DNA of 64,000 nt from contig WQZF01000002.1 in NCBI GenBank assembly GCA_009780885.1, positions 1 through 64,000 of the forward strand, read 5' to 3'. This stretch comes from Betaproteobacteria bacterium (GTDB lineage: Bacteria; Pseudomonadota; Gammaproteobacteria; Burkholderiales; Rhodocyclaceae). Position 1 is the first letter of the stretch. Every line of letters begins with the position of its first letter. The notes below the pieces were generated by a model that was given only the letters and a program-made list of their open reading frames with translations, was not told the DNA's origin and ran no database searches. Below, piece after piece: positions 8,630 through 19,766 of the stretch. The translations under genes were made by a program, and so were the position numbers.

Positions 8630-10960
8630 CTACGCGCCGGGTTCTGCCGGGCGCGTTGCGCTGCCCCGGATGCCGGCCTCGACGATGGTGAGAGCGGTCA
8701 TGTTGACGATCCGCCGCACGGTGGCGGTGGGAGTCAGCACCTGCGCGGCGCGGGCGGTGCCGAGCAGGATCGGGCCGATCGTGAGGTTGTCGCCAGCGGC
8801 AGTTTTCAGGAGGTTGAAGGCGATGTTCGCCGCGTCCAGCGTCGGCATGATGAGGAGGTTGGCCTGGCCCTTGAGCCGGGAATTCGGGAATTGCTGCGCG
8901 CGAATGGCCTCGTCGAGCGCGGCGTCGCCGTGCATTTCGCCTTCCACTTCGAGTTCCGGCGCGCGTTCGCGCAGCAGGCGCAGCGTTTCGCGCATTTTGA
9001 GCGCGCTGGGCGTGTCGGCGGCGCCGAAGGAGGAATGCGAGAGGAGGGCGACTTTTGGCGCCATGCCGAAACGCCGCACTTCCTCGGCGGCGAGCAGGGT
9101 CGTGCGCGCCAGTTGTTCCGGGCTGGGGTCGTAGTTGACGTAGGTGTCGGCGATGAAGACGGTGCGGCCGGACAGGATCAGCAGGTTCATTGCCGCGTAT
9201 TCGGAAACGCCAGCCTCGAAGCCGATGACGTGGCGCACGTAGGAGCGGTGCACGTCGGTCTTGCCGAAGACGCCGCAGACCAGGCCGTCGGCATAGCCGA
9301 GGCGCACCATCAGCGCGCTGTACAGCGTGGCGCGGCGGCGGACTTCGCGTTGCGCGTAATCGGGGGTGATGCCGTTCCGCTCCATGATCCGGTGGTATTC
9401 GCGCCAGAATTCATCGAAATGACGTTTGAAGAATTCGCAGTGGTCGCCGTGGATGACTTCAAAGTCGATGTCGGGACGAATGCGCAGCCCGGCCTCCTTG
9501 ATCTTACGCGCCATTTCCTCGCGCCGCCCGATCAGGATCGGGGTTGCGATGCCTTCGTCGCGGATGATCTGCACCGCGCGCAGCACCCGTTCTTCCTCTC
9601 CTTCGGCGAAGACGATGCGCTTGGGCGCGCTCTTGGCCTGCGTGAATACCGGCTTCATGATGAGGCCGGAGTGGTAGACGAATTCGTCCAGGTTTTGCAG
9701 GTAGGCGGGCCAGTCGGCGATCGGGCGCGTGGCCACGCCGGATTGCATCGCCGCGCGCGCGACTGCCGGGGCGATCTTGACGATCAGGCGCGGATCGAAG
9801 GGGCGCGGAATGATGTATTCCGGGCCGAAACCGGCGGGCGCGCTGCCGTAGGCGGCGGCGACGACTTCGGATTGCTCGGCGCGGGCCAGGTCGGCAATCG
9901 CATGGACGGAGGCGAGTTTCATCTCCTCGGTGATCGTCCTCGCGCCGACATCGAGCGCGCCGCGAAAGATGAAGGGGAAGCAGAGGACGTTGTTGACCTG
10001 GTTCGGATAATCGGAGCGTCCGGTGGCGATGATCGCGTCATCGCGCACGGAGCGGATTTCCTCGGGCAGGATTTCCGGATGCGGATTGGCGAGTGCGAGG
10101 ATCAGCGGTTTTTTCGCCATCTTCGCGACCATCTCCGGCTTCAGTACGCCGCCGGCGGAAAGGCCGAGAAAAACGTCGGCGCCGTCGATGATTTCGGCCA
10201 GCGTGCGCGCCGGGGTCTCCTTTTCATAACGGGCCTTGATCTCGTCCATTTCCTCGGTGCGCCCCTTGTAGACGACGCCCTTGATGTCGCTGACCCAGAT
10301 GTTCCCGACCGGAACGCCGAGCATCACCAGCAAATCGAGGCAGGCGAGCGCCGCCGCGCCCGCGCCGGAAGTCACCACCTTGACCTTGTCGAGCGCCTTG
10401 CCCTGGAGGTGCAGCCCGTTCAGGAAGGCCGCGCCGACGACGATCGCGGTGCCGTGCTGGTCGTCGTGAAAGACCGGGATGCTCATCCGCTCGCGCAGTT
10501 TCCTTTCGATGTAGAAGCACTCCGGCGCCTTGATGTCTTCGAGGTTGATCCCGCCGAAGGTCGGCTCCATCGAGGCGATGATTTCGATCAGCCTGTCGGG
10601 ATCGCGTTCGTTGATTTCGAGATCGAAAACGTCGATGTTGGCGAATTTCTTGAACAGCACCCCCTTGCCTTCCATCACCGGCTTCGCGGCCAGCGCCCCG
10701 ATGTTCCCCAGCCCGAGGACGGCGGTGCCGTTGGTGATGACGCCGACGAGATTGGCGCGCGAGGTCAGCGAACTCACCTCGCCCGGATCGCGGACGATTT
10801 CCTCGCACGCGGCGGCAACGCCCGGCGAATAGGCCATCGAAAGATCGTACTGGTTCGTCAACTGCTTGATCGGCTGCACCGAAATCTTGCCCGGCTTGGG
10901 CTGGCGGTGGTAATGCAGCGCGGCGGCGCGCAGTTGCTCTCTGGCGTTGTCCCTGCTCAT
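8630..10960 (-). CDS. maeB: NADP-type malic enzyme with C-terminal phosphotransacetylase domain
   Basis: A 776-residue MaeB-type enzyme converting malate to pyruvate and CO2, linking the TCA cycle with pyruvate and NADPH supply. The malic N-terminal domain occupies about residues 15-150 (MAYSPGVA and HDDQHGTA segments). The nucleotide-binding domain follows ([14 protein letters not shown]). From about residue 430 there is a phosphotransacetylase-like domain, which in this family is regulatory and catalytically inactive. Start ATG 10960 was chosen because GGAG lies six bases upstream; an ATG at 10972 adds four residues. It converges on hup and has no evident operon partner. Confidence 0.95.
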   Translation of the reverse strand: MSRDNAREQLRAAALHYHRQPKPGKISVQPIKQLTNQYDLSMAYSPGVAAACEEIVRDPGEVSSLTSRANLVGVITNGTAVLGLGNIGALAAKPVMEGKGVLFKKFANIDVFDLEINERDPDRLIEIIASMEPTFGGINLEDIKAPECFYIERKLRERMSIPVFHDDQHGTAIVVGAAFLNGLHLQGKALDKVKVVTSGAGAAALACLDLLVMLGVPVGNIWVSDIKGVVYKGRTEEMDEIKARYEKETPARTLAEIIDGADVFLGLSAGGVLKPEMVAKMAKKPLILALANPHPEILPEEIRSVRDDAIIATGRSDYPNQVNNVLCFPFIFRGALDVGARTITEEMKLASVHAIADLARAEQSEVVAAAYGSAPAGFGPEYIIPRPFDPRLIVKIAPAVARAAMQSGVATRPIADWPAYLQNLDEFVYHSGLIMKPVFTQAKSAPKRIVFAEGEEERVLRAVQIIRDEGIATPILIGRREEMARKIKEAGLRIRPDIDFEVIHGDHCEFFKRHFDEFWREYHRIMERNGITPDYAQREVRRRATLYSALMVRLGYADGLVCGVFGKTDVHRSYVRHVIGFEAGVSEYAAMNLLILSGRTVFIADTYVNYDPSPEQLARTTLLAAEEVRRFGMAPKVALLSHSSFGAADTPSALKMRETLRLLRERAPELEVEGEMHGDAALDEAIRAQQFPNSRLKGQANLLIMPTLDAANIAFNLLKTAAGDNLTIGPILLGTARAAQVLTPTATVRRIVNMTALTIVEAGIRGSATRPAEPGA

Positions 10961-11112
10961 GGAGGTCTCCATTCTCTACAAAGGCTAATTCTTCGATCAT
11001 ATAGCGATTCCCCGGATAATCCACGGATTCCGATCTATAGTTATTGTTTAATTATGAATAGCGCCCTCAAGTCTGAACATTTTTCCCATCTCTCTCCAGA
11101 GGAGAGGAAAAA

Positions 11113-11145
11113 CACTCTCCCTTCGGAGGGTGGCGCGTAGCGCCG
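11113..11145 (+). repeat. Weak copy of the AGGGAGGTGGCGCG repeat family
   Basis: CTCTCCCTTCGGAGGGTGGC followed by GCGTAGCGCCGG resembles the repeats at 31472, 39934 and 46996. It lies in the 315-bp gap between maeB and the aldo/keto reductase. The remainder of that gap is GC-rich repeat-like sequence without a gene. Confidence 0.5.
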
Positions 11146-11275
11146 GGATAATTCCCTTCCCGTGGAGGGGTAGCGGCGAAGCCGGCGGGGTGGTGGCGGG
11201 GCGCAAGTTGGCGAGGTATACGCCAACACTCCCCTCGCCTGAATTCAATCAAAACACTCTAAAAGGAGACAACCC

Positions 11276-12106
11276 ATGACACACCCATCCCTGCTTTTGA
11301 ACGACGGGCAGCAGATTCCGCAACTCGGACTCGGCACTTGGCAAACCCCGGATGAAAACGCCGCAGCGATTGTTTCGATCGCGCTGGAAGAAGGCTACCG
11401 GCTGATCGACACGGCTTCGATTTACGGCAACGAGGCAGGCGTCGGCACAGGAATCCTTTCTTCGGGCATTCCGCGCGAAGAAATTTTCGTGACCACCAAG
11501 CTGTGGAACAACCGTCATGGCTACGACGATGCCTTGCGCACCTTCGACGAAAGCCTGCGGCGGCTGCGGCTCGATTATGTCGATCTTTATCTGATCCATT
11601 GGCCGATGGCGCACCGGAACCGTTATCCAGACGCCTGGCGGGCGCTCATCACGCTCAAGAACGAAGGGCGCGCGCGTTCGGTCGGCGTCTCCAACTTCCA
11701 GATCCCGCACCTGCAACGCCTGCTCGACGAAACGGGCGTGACGCCCTCGGTGAACCAGATCGAATTGCACCCGTATTTCCAGCAGCGCGCCCTGCGCCAG
11801 TTCCACGCCCGGCATGGCATCGTCACCGAGTGCTGGAGCCCGATCGGAAAGGGAGGCGATCTGCTGCGCGAGAAAAATGTGCTGCGCGTTGCCCAAAAAC
11901 ATCAGAAAACGGCAGCGCAAATCGTGCTGCGCTGGCATCTCGACAACGGGCTGGTCGCGATTCCAAAATCGGCCAATCCCGCGCGGCTGCGCGAAAATTT
12001 CCAGACTTCCGGTTTCCGCCTCGACCCCGAAGACATCGCGCTACTGGACGGTCTGGACAACCCCAAGGGCCGCATCGGCCCCGATCCCGATACCTCGGAT
12101 TTTTAG
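11276..12106 (+). CDS. Aldo/keto reductase
   Basis: A 276-residue NADPH-dependent reductase of the AKR5/2,5-diketo-D-gluconate reductase group, cytoplasmic. The catalytic tetrad is complete: D45 and Y50 in LIDTASIYGNE, K75 in TTKLW, and H108 in LIHWP. The cofactor segment IPKSANPARLRENF is also present. Strong Shine-Dalgarno AAAAGGAGA precedes ATG 11276. It stands alone on the plus strand. Physiological substrate is unknown; detoxification of methylglyoxal or other aldehydes is the usual suggestion for this group. Confidence 0.9.
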   Translation: MTHPSLLLNDGQQIPQLGLGTWQTPDENAAAIVSIALEEGYRLIDTASIYGNEAGVGTGILSSGIPREEIFVTTKLWNNRHGYDDALRTFDESLRRLRLDYVDLYLIHWPMAHRNRYPDAWRALITLKNEGRARSVGVSNFQIPHLQRLLDETGVTPSVNQIELHPYFQQRALRQFHARHGIVTECWSPIGKGGDLLREKNVLRVAQKHQKTAAQIVLRWHLDNGLVAIPKSANPARLRENFQTSGFRLDPEDIALLDGLDNPKGRIGPDPDTSDF

Positions 12107-12133
12107 GGGATGGGGGCGAATTCCGGGTTTTTG

Positions 12134-12211
12134 ATTTTCTAAATTACTGTAATAATTATTTTATATTACCATCTACTACCTTGAAACATTCTTTAAGTAA
12201 ATTTAGAAAAT
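12134..12211 (+). repeat. Oriented 78-bp AT-rich repeat, copy 2
   Basis: It starts ATTTTCTAAATTACTGTAAT and ends AGTAAATTTAGAAAAT. The centre is diverged (CTACTACCTTGAAACATTCT). It lies between the converging aldo/keto reductase and pilin genes. Confidence 0.92.
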
Positions 12212-12311
12212 CGTAGCTTTCAGCGGGCGGATTACCATCCGCCCCTGCGTTTATCCGGGCTGTGCGGAACTTCATTTTCCGCCTGGAAGGTGCAAATAAG
12301 GAGAGGACTCA

Positions 12312-12342
12312 CAAAAGAAAAGCCCCTCGAAATCGAGGGGCT
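12312..12342 (-). terminator. Rho-independent terminator of the major pilin gene
   Basis: On the minus strand AGCCCCTCG-ATTT-CGAGGGGCT is followed by TTTCTTTTG. It lies about 40 bp after the pilin stop codon. Confidence 0.88.
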
Positions 12343-12382
12343 GGAGGTTCAGACTAAACGATTCTTATGGGGTTCGTTGCGA

Positions 12383-12940
12383 TTAGCTCGTTGCGCGGCA
12401 GGAACCCGGCAGATAGTTGGTGGGCAGAGGATTCTTGGAAGTTCCGGGACCACAATGCCATTCGTAAATCTGCATGCCGGCATCTTTGGTGGCGTCCAGG
12501 GTTCTGGGAGCTGCAGCACCTTTATCCAAAACATACGGAATCAATTGGATTTCCTTGCCATCCGCTGGAGGATTGGCCTTGATGAAAGTTTGCTCGACGG
12601 TGGAAGTCGTGACGGTAATAACGCCATTTGTGTCCGTCAAGACGCTGTCTACGAATTTCGTCGGGCGGTCTGTCCTGCCGTTCGGGTTTTTATTGCCTAT
12701 ACCTGCTTCGCAACCCCACAGGTGAGTGCCCGCAGATTGATCCATCGGACTCGTCATTGCCGCCTGAACGGATTCCGTGATCGAGGTGCGGCACTGCGAT
12801 GCGGCCAGGATGGCTTCCGAAACGCGGGCGCGGATCGTGTAGTCCTGATATGCCGGCAGCGCGATGGCGGCCAAGATGCCGATGATGGCGACGACGATCA
12901 TCAGTTCGATGAGCGTAAAGCCTTGTTGAATCTTTTTCAT
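12383..12940 (-). CDS. pilA: Type IV major pilin
   Basis: A 185-residue prepilin. A short leader MKKIQQG is cleaved by prepilin peptidase before [20 protein letters not shown]. Glutamate 5 of the mature protein and the hydrophobic alpha-1 helix are intact. The C-terminal part has a cysteine pair (HCGPG and PGSC) able to form the D-region disulfide. It has a strong AAGGAG Shine-Dalgarno, a sigma-54-type promoter about 55 bp upstream and its own terminator, as expected for an abundant fibre subunit. It lies about 19 kb from the minor pilin operon. Confidence 0.95.
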   Translation of the reverse strand: MKKIQQGFTLIELMIVVAIIGILAAIALPAYQDYTIRARVSEAILAASQCRTSITESVQAAMTSPMDQSAGTHLWGCEAGIGNKNPNGRTDRPTKFVDSVLTDTNGVITVTTSTVEQTFIKANPPADGKEIQLIPYVLDKGAAAPRTLDATKDAGMQIYEWHCGPGTSKNPLPTNYLPGSCRATS

Positions 12941-12994
12941 GTGAATCTCCTTATGTCAGATTAAAGCGCGGATATTGCGCTCCGACTGAGTAAG

Positions 12995-13011
12995 AGCATT
13001 TTCCGTGCCAA
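12995..13011 (-). promoter_or_regulatory. Sigma-54 (RpoN) type promoter of pilA
   Basis: On the minus strand TTGGCACGGAAAATGCT fits the -24/-12 consensus (TGGCAC-N5-TTGCW) with the required GG-N10-GC spacing and one mismatch. Transcription would start near 12984, giving a leader of about 45 bases. Many pilA genes are controlled by RpoN with PilR. Confidence 0.72.
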
Positions 13012-13308
13012 TTTCCAATGCACCGTAAATCGGCGGGGGCGGGAAGGGGAAGAAAAAACAGGTCGGAAAAAGCGCCCATTTTTGTCAGGCAGGGTGCCGT
13101 TTTTTGTCAGCTTTTTTCTAAGAAATCCTTAATAAACAAGGTTTCCAGGGAAGAATGGCCGGCGCGGGAATACTTTCGTCATTCGCCAAAGCGCAGAGGC
13201 CGGAAGCTGTCTTTTGGTGAATTTCCTGGATGGCGCCACGTCCCCCTGAAGGCAAAACCGTGTTGCTTCCTGCTTGTGGCTTACGTAGGATAGGAGGATC
13301 GTAAAGCC
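13012..13308. other. Intergenic stretch upstream of pilA, no gene recognised
   Basis: Both strands were read. Only short frames without good start signals appear. If pilA is RpoN-dependent, the PilR enhancer sites should lie here, but no clear repeat pair was identified. Confidence 0.4.
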
Positions 13309-13572
13309 ATGCAATTCGCCATGCTTCATCGCCACCTCAATCATCAAGGTTTTAACCTTGTCGCAATCGACGAGGTGATTTCACGGGGCCGGTGGCGGGA
13401 TTTGGCTGAACTGCGCCGGGCTGTGTTGGCCAACCATGTCCTGCTGGAGAAGGTGGAACAGGTTTGCCGCCCTTATATTTCCGATCCGTGCGCCCAAGCT
13501 CATCATTTCTGGATGCCCTATGCCGAAAGAGACCGCACAACTGCAGGAGTTGCAGGAGCGCAAGAGCTGTGA
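13309..13572 (+). CDS. Small hypothetical protein
   Basis: An 87-residue frame starting MQFAMLHRHLNHQGFNLVAI, with TAGGAGG at 13291-13297 about 11 bases before ATG 13309. The composition looks protein-like and helical, with a conserved-looking cysteine pair (VCRPYISDPCAQAHHFW). No characterised domain was recognised. An internal ATG at 13321 is an alternative start. The last 15 residues could be altered by a frameshift, since another frame takes over near 13530. No functional clue comes from its neighbours, pilA on the other strand and aroC downstream. Confidence 0.5.
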   Translation: MQFAMLHRHLNHQGFNLVAIDEVISRGRWRDLAELRRAVLANHVLLEKVEQVCRPYISDPCAQAHHFWMPYAERDRTTAGVAGAQEL

Positions 13573-13715
13573 CGAGGATTTGCAATGCGGTGGATCACCC
13601 GGCGCTGTAGAGGCACACTGTGCGGCGGGTCGTTCAGGGCATAATGCTTTTCATGCGCTCAGCGGCGGGATGCGCCGGATTTTTGGCTTTTGAAACAGGG
13701 CGATTGCCATCGCCC

Positions 13716-13790
13716 CCTACGCTGTCGGGCCTTGCATTTCATCCCAATCCGCAGCGCACACTTTTCGCTCGACTTATTCAGAACATCTTT
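13716..13790 (+). repeat. Right half of the 167-bp TTCAGA inverted-repeat element
   Basis: It contains CATCCCAATCCGCAGCGC-like sequence and CGCTCGACTTATTCAGAACA. It matches the right half of the full element at 49950-50116 with several changes. It ends about 10 bp before the aroC start. Confidence 0.7.
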
Positions 13791-13800
13791 GGGGGGTTTC

Positions 13801-14904
13801 ATGTCCGGCAATACCTTCGGCACTCTTTTTTGCGTGACTTCCTTTGGCGAATCGCACGGGCCGGCGATTGGCTGTGTCGTCGATGGCTGCCCGCCTGGCC
13901 TGGAGTTGAACGAGCGGGATATCCAGGCCGATCTGAATCGGCGCAAGCCCGGGACTTCGCGCCATGTGACGCAGCGGCGCGAACCGGATGCCGTGGAAAT
14001 TCTCTCAGGAGTGTTCGACGGAAAAACGACGGGGACGCCCATCGCGCTGCTGATTCGCAATCAGGATCAGCGCAGCGGGGATTACGGCGCAATTGCCGAA
14101 CGCTTTCGGCCCGGTCATGCGGATTATGTTTATGAGCAGAAATACGGCATCCGCGATTATCGCGGAGGCGGACGTGCTTCCGCCCGTGAGACGGCGGTGC
14201 GGGTGGCGGCGGGGGCGATTGCGCGGAAGTGGCTGCGCGAGCGCTACGGGGTGCGGATTCGCGGCTGGATGCACCAGCTTGGGGAAATCGCGATTCCTTT
14301 CGTGGAGGAGGGGGCGATTGACGCGAACCCGTTTTTCGCACCCAACGCGGCGCTGGTGCCGGAGCTGGAGGCGTATATGGATGCCTTGCGCGCCTCCGGC
14401 GATTCGGTTGGGGCCGGGGTTACGGTGAGGGCCAGCAACGTTCCGGCGGGATGGGGCGAACCGGTGTTCGACCGGCTCGACGCCGCGATTGCCGGGGCGA
14501 TGATGAGCATCAACGCGGTCAAGGGGGTCGAGATCGGCGCGGGCTTTGCCAGTATCGCGCAAAGGGGAAGCGAGCACGGCGATGAAATGAGCCCGCAAGG
14601 CTTTCTTTCCAATCATGCTGGCGGGATTCTTGGCGGGATTTCCACGGGTCAGGAAATCGTCGCCAGGATCGCGCTGAAACCCACGTCCAGTATCCGGCTG
14701 CCGCGCCGCTCGATCGACCGTGCCGGGGCTGCGGCCCTGGTCGCGACAGAGGGGCGGCACGACCCCTGCGTCGGCATCCGCGCCACGCCTATTGCCGAGG
14801 CAATGCTGGCGCTGGTGCTGATCGATCACGCGCTGCGCTGGCGGGCGCAATGCGGCGATGTCGTCCCGGCGGTTCCCGGGCTTGCGCCGGATGGCGGCGA
14901 TTGA
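13801..14904 (+). CDS. aroC: Chorismate synthase
   Basis: A 367-residue enzyme converting 5-enolpyruvylshikimate-3-phosphate to chorismate, the last shikimate step; it needs reduced FMN. Family signatures are visible: [18 protein letters not shown] near the start, the basic loop [20 protein letters not shown] (about residues 116-135) and the [20 protein letters not shown] region. Start ATG 13801 matches the family N-terminus (MSGNTFG) and follows a G-rich site; the longer open frame reaches into repeat DNA and is not coding. Length is normal. Confidence 0.96.
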   Translation: MSGNTFGTLFCVTSFGESHGPAIGCVVDGCPPGLELNERDIQADLNRRKPGTSRHVTQRREPDAVEILSGVFDGKTTGTPIALLIRNQDQRSGDYGAIAERFRPGHADYVYEQKYGIRDYRGGGRASARETAVRVAAGAIARKWLRERYGVRIRGWMHQLGEIAIPFVEEGAIDANPFFAPNAALVPELEAYMDALRASGDSVGAGVTVRASNVPAGWGEPVFDRLDAAIAGAMMSINAVKGVEIGAGFASIAQRGSEHGDEMSPQGFLSNHAGGILGGISTGQEIVARIALKPTSSIRLPRRSIDRAGAAALVATEGRHDPCVGIRATPIAEAMLALVLIDHALRWRAQCGDVVPAVPGLAPDGGD

Positions 14905-14920
14905 TCCAATCAAGCAAGAG

Positions 14921-14998
14921 ATTTTCTAAATTCAACTAAAGAATTTAGTATAATATTTCACTGCTGTAGCGAAATATTATTTAAGTAATTTAGAAAAT
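14921..14998 (+). repeat. Oriented 78-bp AT-rich repeat, copy 3
   Basis: It starts ATTTTCTAAATTCAACTAAA, has GCTGTAGCGAAATATTATTT in the right half, and ends TAATTTAGAAAAT. It lies 16 bp after the aroC stop. Confidence 0.9.
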
Positions 14999-15049
14999 TG
15001 AGATGCGCCGCAGCAAAAATTGGCGCCCGAAAAGGTTAGAATGAACGAG

Positions 15050-15078
15050 TCACCGTAGTTCCGCGGTGAGGTTTTTTT
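15050..15078 (+). terminator. Terminator-like hairpin before the ydcH-type gene
   Basis: TCACCG-TAGTTCCG-CGGTGA is followed by GGTTTTTTT. It ends 16 bases before the start codon at 15095. It could terminate aroC transcription or act as an attenuator in the leader of the next gene. Confidence 0.55.
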
Positions 15079-15094
15079 CATTGGAGGTAATCCG

Positions 15095-15334
15095 ATGCTT
15101 TCACACGATATGCACCAGGAATTCCCTAACCTGGCAGAAAAGATCGATGCCTTGGCGAGGACCAATAGCCATTTCTCGCATTTGTACGACCAGTACAACG
15201 GTCTTGACGCTGAAATCATCAAGGTTGAGGAAGATGGAACGCCAATGGATGATTTTTCCTTTGAAAATCTGAAGAAAAAACGCTTGAGACTCAAGGACGA
15301 GCTTTATCAGATATTGAAAGAGGCGCATCCCTGA
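15095..15334 (+). CDS. YdcH family (DUF465) small protein
   Basis: A 79-residue, largely helical and acidic-basic protein matching the DUF465/YdcH family (MHQEFPNLAEKIDAL, then LKKKRLRLKDELYQIL). The predicted fold is a helical hairpin. The function of the family is not established. Strong TTGGAGG lies about 8 bases before ATG 15095; ATG 15110 is a possible inner start. It is followed by the M48 protease after a 126-bp gap. Confidence 0.8.
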   Translation: MLSHDMHQEFPNLAEKIDALARTNSHFSHLYDQYNGLDAEIIKVEEDGTPMDDFSFENLKKKRLRLKDELYQILKEAHP

Positions 15335-15460
15335 CCGTTTTCCACGCATCGCATTCATCCGGCAGTATCGGCGTTTTTGGATGCCGCTGCCGGATGTTTC
15401 ATTTATGGCGATCCAAAAGAAGATTTGTCACCGGGAGCGGAATTTTTCTGGAGTCCACAA

Positions 15461-16294
15461 ATGAATCTATTCCTTTCTTATCTGCGACGCCTCGTTCTGG
15501 CGGTCTGCGCGCTTTCATTGATCGGCTGCGCCAGCGTCCAGACGACGCAATCCGGTGCAGTGGGCATTGACCGGAAACAATCCATGCTGGTGTCGTCGAA
15601 GGAAATGGACAGCGCCGCCTTGCAGGCTTATGGCGAAACCGTTGGAAACGCGAAAAAGGAAGGGAAGCTGGATCAGGATCCGAAACAACTGGAACGGGTG
15701 CAGACAGTCGGCCTGCGTCTCCTGCCCGGCGTTGCGGTCTTTCGTGAGGATGCCCTGGGTTGGCAATGGGAAGTCCATGTCATTACTTCGCCTGAAATCA
15801 ATGCCTGGTGCATGCCCGGCGGCAAGGTGGCTGTCTATACGGGTCTTCTGGAAAAAATCGACCCGAGCGATGACGAGCTGGCGGCGGTGCTTGGGCACGA
15901 AATCGCCCATGCCCTGCGCGAGCACAGCCGCGAACGCGCCTCGGAAGCCATGGCGACGAGTGTTGGCCTGAGCGTCCTTTCTGCCGCTGTGGGCTTGAAA
16001 GGCTATCAAACAGACCTGGCAAAGGTCGTCACCAATCTCACCGTCTCATTGCCCAACAGCCGCGAGCATGAAACCGAAGCCGACCGCATCGGCGTAGAAC
16101 TGGCAGCGCGCGCAGGCTACGACCCGGCTGCGGCAATCACACTCTGGGAAAAGATGGGTCGCGCCTCCGGCAGCCAGCCGCCACAATTTCTCTCGACGCA
16201 CCCTTCGAACCAATCCCGTCTTTCCGATCTCAGGGCCTATGCCGAGAAAGTAAAACCGCTGTACGAAGAGGCATTGCGGAACCCGCAGCAGTAG
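15461..16294 (+). CDS. M48 family zinc metalloprotease, lipoprotein
   Basis: A 277-residue protein with a lipoprotein signal (LIGC lipobox at residues 21-24), so it should be anchored in the periplasm. The catalytic zinc motif is HEIAH (H146, E147, H150) and the third ligand lies in EHETEADRIGVELA. It belongs to the LoiP/YcaL-type M48 proteases that act in outer-membrane quality control. Start ATG 15461 was chosen because the signal peptide begins there and GGAG lies upstream; the frame is open back to 15377. Confidence 0.9.
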   Translation: MNLFLSYLRRLVLAVCALSLIGCASVQTTQSGAVGIDRKQSMLVSSKEMDSAALQAYGETVGNAKKEGKLDQDPKQLERVQTVGLRLLPGVAVFREDALGWQWEVHVITSPEINAWCMPGGKVAVYTGLLEKIDPSDDELAAVLGHEIAHALREHSRERASEAMATSVGLSVLSAAVGLKGYQTDLAKVVTNLTVSLPNSREHETEADRIGVELAARAGYDPAAAITLWEKMGRASGSQPPQFLSTHPSNQSRLSDLRAYAEKVKPLYEEALRNPQQ

Positions 16295-16351
16295 ATGCGG
16301 GCAAGGCGGCTGTGACATAATCAACGATTTTCCTTTCCGGTATTTTTCGAT

Positions 16352-17773
16352 ATGGCGCAGACCCTTTATGAAAAACTTTGGCAGGATCATGTCGTGCATG
16401 AGGAGCCTGACGGCACCGCCTTGCTCTATATAGACCGCCACCTGGTGCACGAGGTGACGAGCCCGCAGGCCTTTGAAGGATTGAAGTTGGCGGGAAGAAA
16501 AGCCTGGCGTGCTTCGTCGGTGGTGGCCACTGCCGATCACAATACTCCTACGCAGGGCTGGAATCTGGCTCCGGGCAATGAGGCCATCGAGGATCCGGTT
16601 TCCCGCCTGCAGGTGGATACGCTGGATGCCAATCTGCGTGAAACCGGCCCGCTGGCTTATTTTCCGTTCAAGGATCCGCGCCAGGGAATCGTTCATGTTA
16701 TCGGCCCCGAACAGGGCGCGACATTGCCGGGAATGACCGTGGTTTGCGGCGATTCGCATACTTCGACGCATGGCGCATTTTCCTGTCTGGCCATTGGCAT
16801 CGGCACTTCCGAAGTGGAGCATGTGCTGGCGACGCAATGCCTCTTGCAGAAAAAATCGAAAACGATGCTGGTTGCGATCAACGGACTTCCCGGCAAGGGC
16901 GTGACGGCAAAGGATCTGGCGCTTGCGGTGATCGGGCGGATCGGTACGGCAGGCGGCACCGGGTACGCGATTGAATTCGGCGGCAGCGCCGTGCGCGCGC
17001 TGTCGATGGAAGGGCGGATGACGCTGTGCAATATGGCAATCGAGGCGGGCGCGCGGATGGGCCTGGTCGCCGTCGATGAAACGACGATCCGCTATCTGCA
17101 GGGCCGTACTTTCGCTCCGAAGGGAGATTTGTGGGATCGCGCAGTAGCTCGCTGGCGTACCCTCGTTTCCGATCCGGGCGCGCATTTTGACCAGATCATC
17201 GAAATCGCTGCCGCAGAAATTGCTCCGTTGCTGACGTGGGGAACTTCTCCGGAAATGGTCGTTCCCATCAACGGCAAGGTTCCCGATCCCGCAACGGTCT
17301 CCGACCCGGTCAAGCGCGAAGGCATGGAGCGCGCCTTGCAATACATGGGGTTGCAACCGGGAACGGCGATGACGGCGATTTCCGTCGACAAGGTATTCAT
17401 CGGTTCCTGCACCAATTCGCGGATCGAAGATCTGCGCGCGGCAGCTTCGGTGCTCAGGGGCCGGCATGTCGCCGACAATATCAAACTGGCGTTGGCGGTG
17501 CCCGGTTCCGGTCTGGTGAAACGGCAGGCGGAACAGGAAGGGTTGGACCGGATTTTCACAGCCGCCGGTTTCGAGTGGCGGGAGCCGGGTTGCTCGATGT
17601 GTCTGGCGATGAATAGCGACCGCCTGGAACCGGGCGAGCGCTGCGCCTCTACTTCCAATCGCAATTTCGAGGGACGCCAGGGAACCGGGGGCCGCACGCA
17701 TTTACTGAGTCCGCAAATGGCGGCAGCGGCGGCAATCGCCGGTCGTTTTGCCGATGTGCGGGAATTGTTGTGA
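16352..17773 (+). CDS. leuC: 3-isopropylmalate dehydratase large subunit
   Basis: A 473-residue aconitase-family enzyme. With LeuD it isomerises 2-isopropylmalate to 3-isopropylmalate in leucine synthesis. The 4Fe-4S ligands are present: C353 in FIGSCTNSR, and C414 and C417 in GCSMC. N-terminal [15 protein letters not shown] is the normal start. It is the first gene of a leuC–entericidin–leuD–leuB–asd run on one strand with short gaps. Confidence 0.97.
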   Translation: MAQTLYEKLWQDHVVHEEPDGTALLYIDRHLVHEVTSPQAFEGLKLAGRKAWRASSVVATADHNTPTQGWNLAPGNEAIEDPVSRLQVDTLDANLRETGPLAYFPFKDPRQGIVHVIGPEQGATLPGMTVVCGDSHTSTHGAFSCLAIGIGTSEVEHVLATQCLLQKKSKTMLVAINGLPGKGVTAKDLALAVIGRIGTAGGTGYAIEFGGSAVRALSMEGRMTLCNMAIEAGARMGLVAVDETTIRYLQGRTFAPKGDLWDRAVARWRTLVSDPGAHFDQIIEIAAAEIAPLLTWGTSPEMVVPINGKVPDPATVSDPVKREGMERALQYMGLQPGTAMTAISVDKVFIGSCTNSRIEDLRAAASVLRGRHVADNIKLALAVPGSGLVKRQAEQEGLDRIFTAAGFEWREPGCSMCLAMNSDRLEPGERCASTSNRNFEGRQGTGGRTHLLSPQMAAAAAIAGRFADVRELL

Positions 17774-17777
17774 GGAA

Positions 17778-17912
17778 ATGAGAATGGAACTTGGAAAAAT
17801 CATTTCCCTGTTTCTGATCGCATTATTCTGCGTCGCCTGCAATACCGTTCAGGGCGTCGGAAAGGATGTCCAGAAAGGTGGCGAAGCCATCGAACGGGCA
17901 GGGAAAAAATAA
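17778..17912 (+). CDS. Entericidin A/B family lipoprotein
   Basis: A 44-residue lipoprotein precursor with an N-terminal hydrophobic segment, lipobox FCVAC and the family sequence CNTVQGVGKDVQKGGEAIER. Entericidins are tiny cell-envelope lipoproteins first described as an antidote/toxin pair in enteric bacteria. ATG 17778 overlaps its own ribosome-binding region with leuC; ATG 17784 is an alternative giving MELGKII. It lies 4 bp after leuC and 41 bp before leuD, a position I recall for betaproteobacteria, so it is probably cotranscribed with leucine genes. Confidence 0.88.
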   Translation: MRMELGKIISLFLIALFCVACNTVQGVGKDVQKGGEAIERAGKK

Positions 17913-17953
17913 GTGGGTATGTCGTTTTTCGGAATTCGATGAAAGCATAATCA

Positions 17954-18595
17954 ATGGAAAAATTTATTCACCTCGAAGGATTGGCAGCGCCGCTCGACCG
18001 CAATAATGTCGATACCGACGCGATCATTCCGAAACAGTTCCTGAAGTCGATCAAGCGTTCAGGGTTTGGCCCCAATGCTTTCGACGAATGGCGTTATCTC
18101 GATATTGGAATGCCGGGACAGGATGCGGGCAAACGCCCGCTGAATCCCCATTTTGTGCTCAACCAGCCGCGTTATCGTGGCGCCTCCATTTTGCTGGCCC
18201 GCCAGAATTTTGGTTGCGGTTCCTCGCGCGAACATGCGCCGTGGGCCTTATTCGATTTTGGTTTTCGCGCCATTATTGCCGAATCCTTCGCCGATATTTT
18301 TTTCAATAACTCCTTCAAAAACGGTCTGTTGCTGATCGTTTTGCCTGCGGCGGCGATTGAGGCGCTGTTTGCGGTGGTCGAAGCGATGCCGGGGTGCACC
18401 CTGCTCATCGATTTGCCGGCGCAGACGGTGTCATCCCCCGACGGGCGGGTATTTCCGTTTGCCGTCGACCCCTTTCGCAAGGAATGCCTGATCAACGGTT
18501 GGGACGATATTGGACTGACCCTGCGCCACGCCGATAAAATCCACGCTTTTGAAGACCGGCGCCGTGAAACGCAGCCTTGGCTTTTTTCCGGGTGA
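17954..18595 (+). CDS. leuD: 3-isopropylmalate dehydratase small subunit
   Basis: A 213-residue small subunit that forms the swivelling domain of isopropylmalate isomerase with LeuC. Typical segments are [18 protein letters not shown] near residue 16 and the substrate-binding [15 protein letters not shown] near residue 85. Length is normal. It follows the entericidin gene and precedes leuB. Confidence 0.97.
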   Translation: MEKFIHLEGLAAPLDRNNVDTDAIIPKQFLKSIKRSGFGPNAFDEWRYLDIGMPGQDAGKRPLNPHFVLNQPRYRGASILLARQNFGCGSSREHAPWALFDFGFRAIIAESFADIFFNNSFKNGLLLIVLPAAAIEALFAVVEAMPGCTLLIDLPAQTVSSPDGRVFPFAVDPFRKECLINGWDDIGLTLRHADKIHAFEDRRRETQPWLFSG

Positions 18596-18622
18596 AAAGA
18601 GTTTTGTTGCCGGTATTGATGA

Positions 18623-19729
<1,107 letters not shown>

Positions 19730-19766
19730 AGGAATTCGGAATTCTGGTTTTGATTTTTCAGGAGTC

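Noticed and set aside
8891..11140. A 749-codon open frame on the plus strand opposite maeB
   Set aside because: It is antisense to a clear malic enzyme gene and its translation is His/Arg/Gly-rich with no domain. Long antisense frames are expected in GC-rich genes.
13573..13800. Possible small gene between the hypothetical gene and aroC
   Set aside because: Short open frames exist, but the right half is the dispersed TTCAGA repeat and no start signal is convincing.
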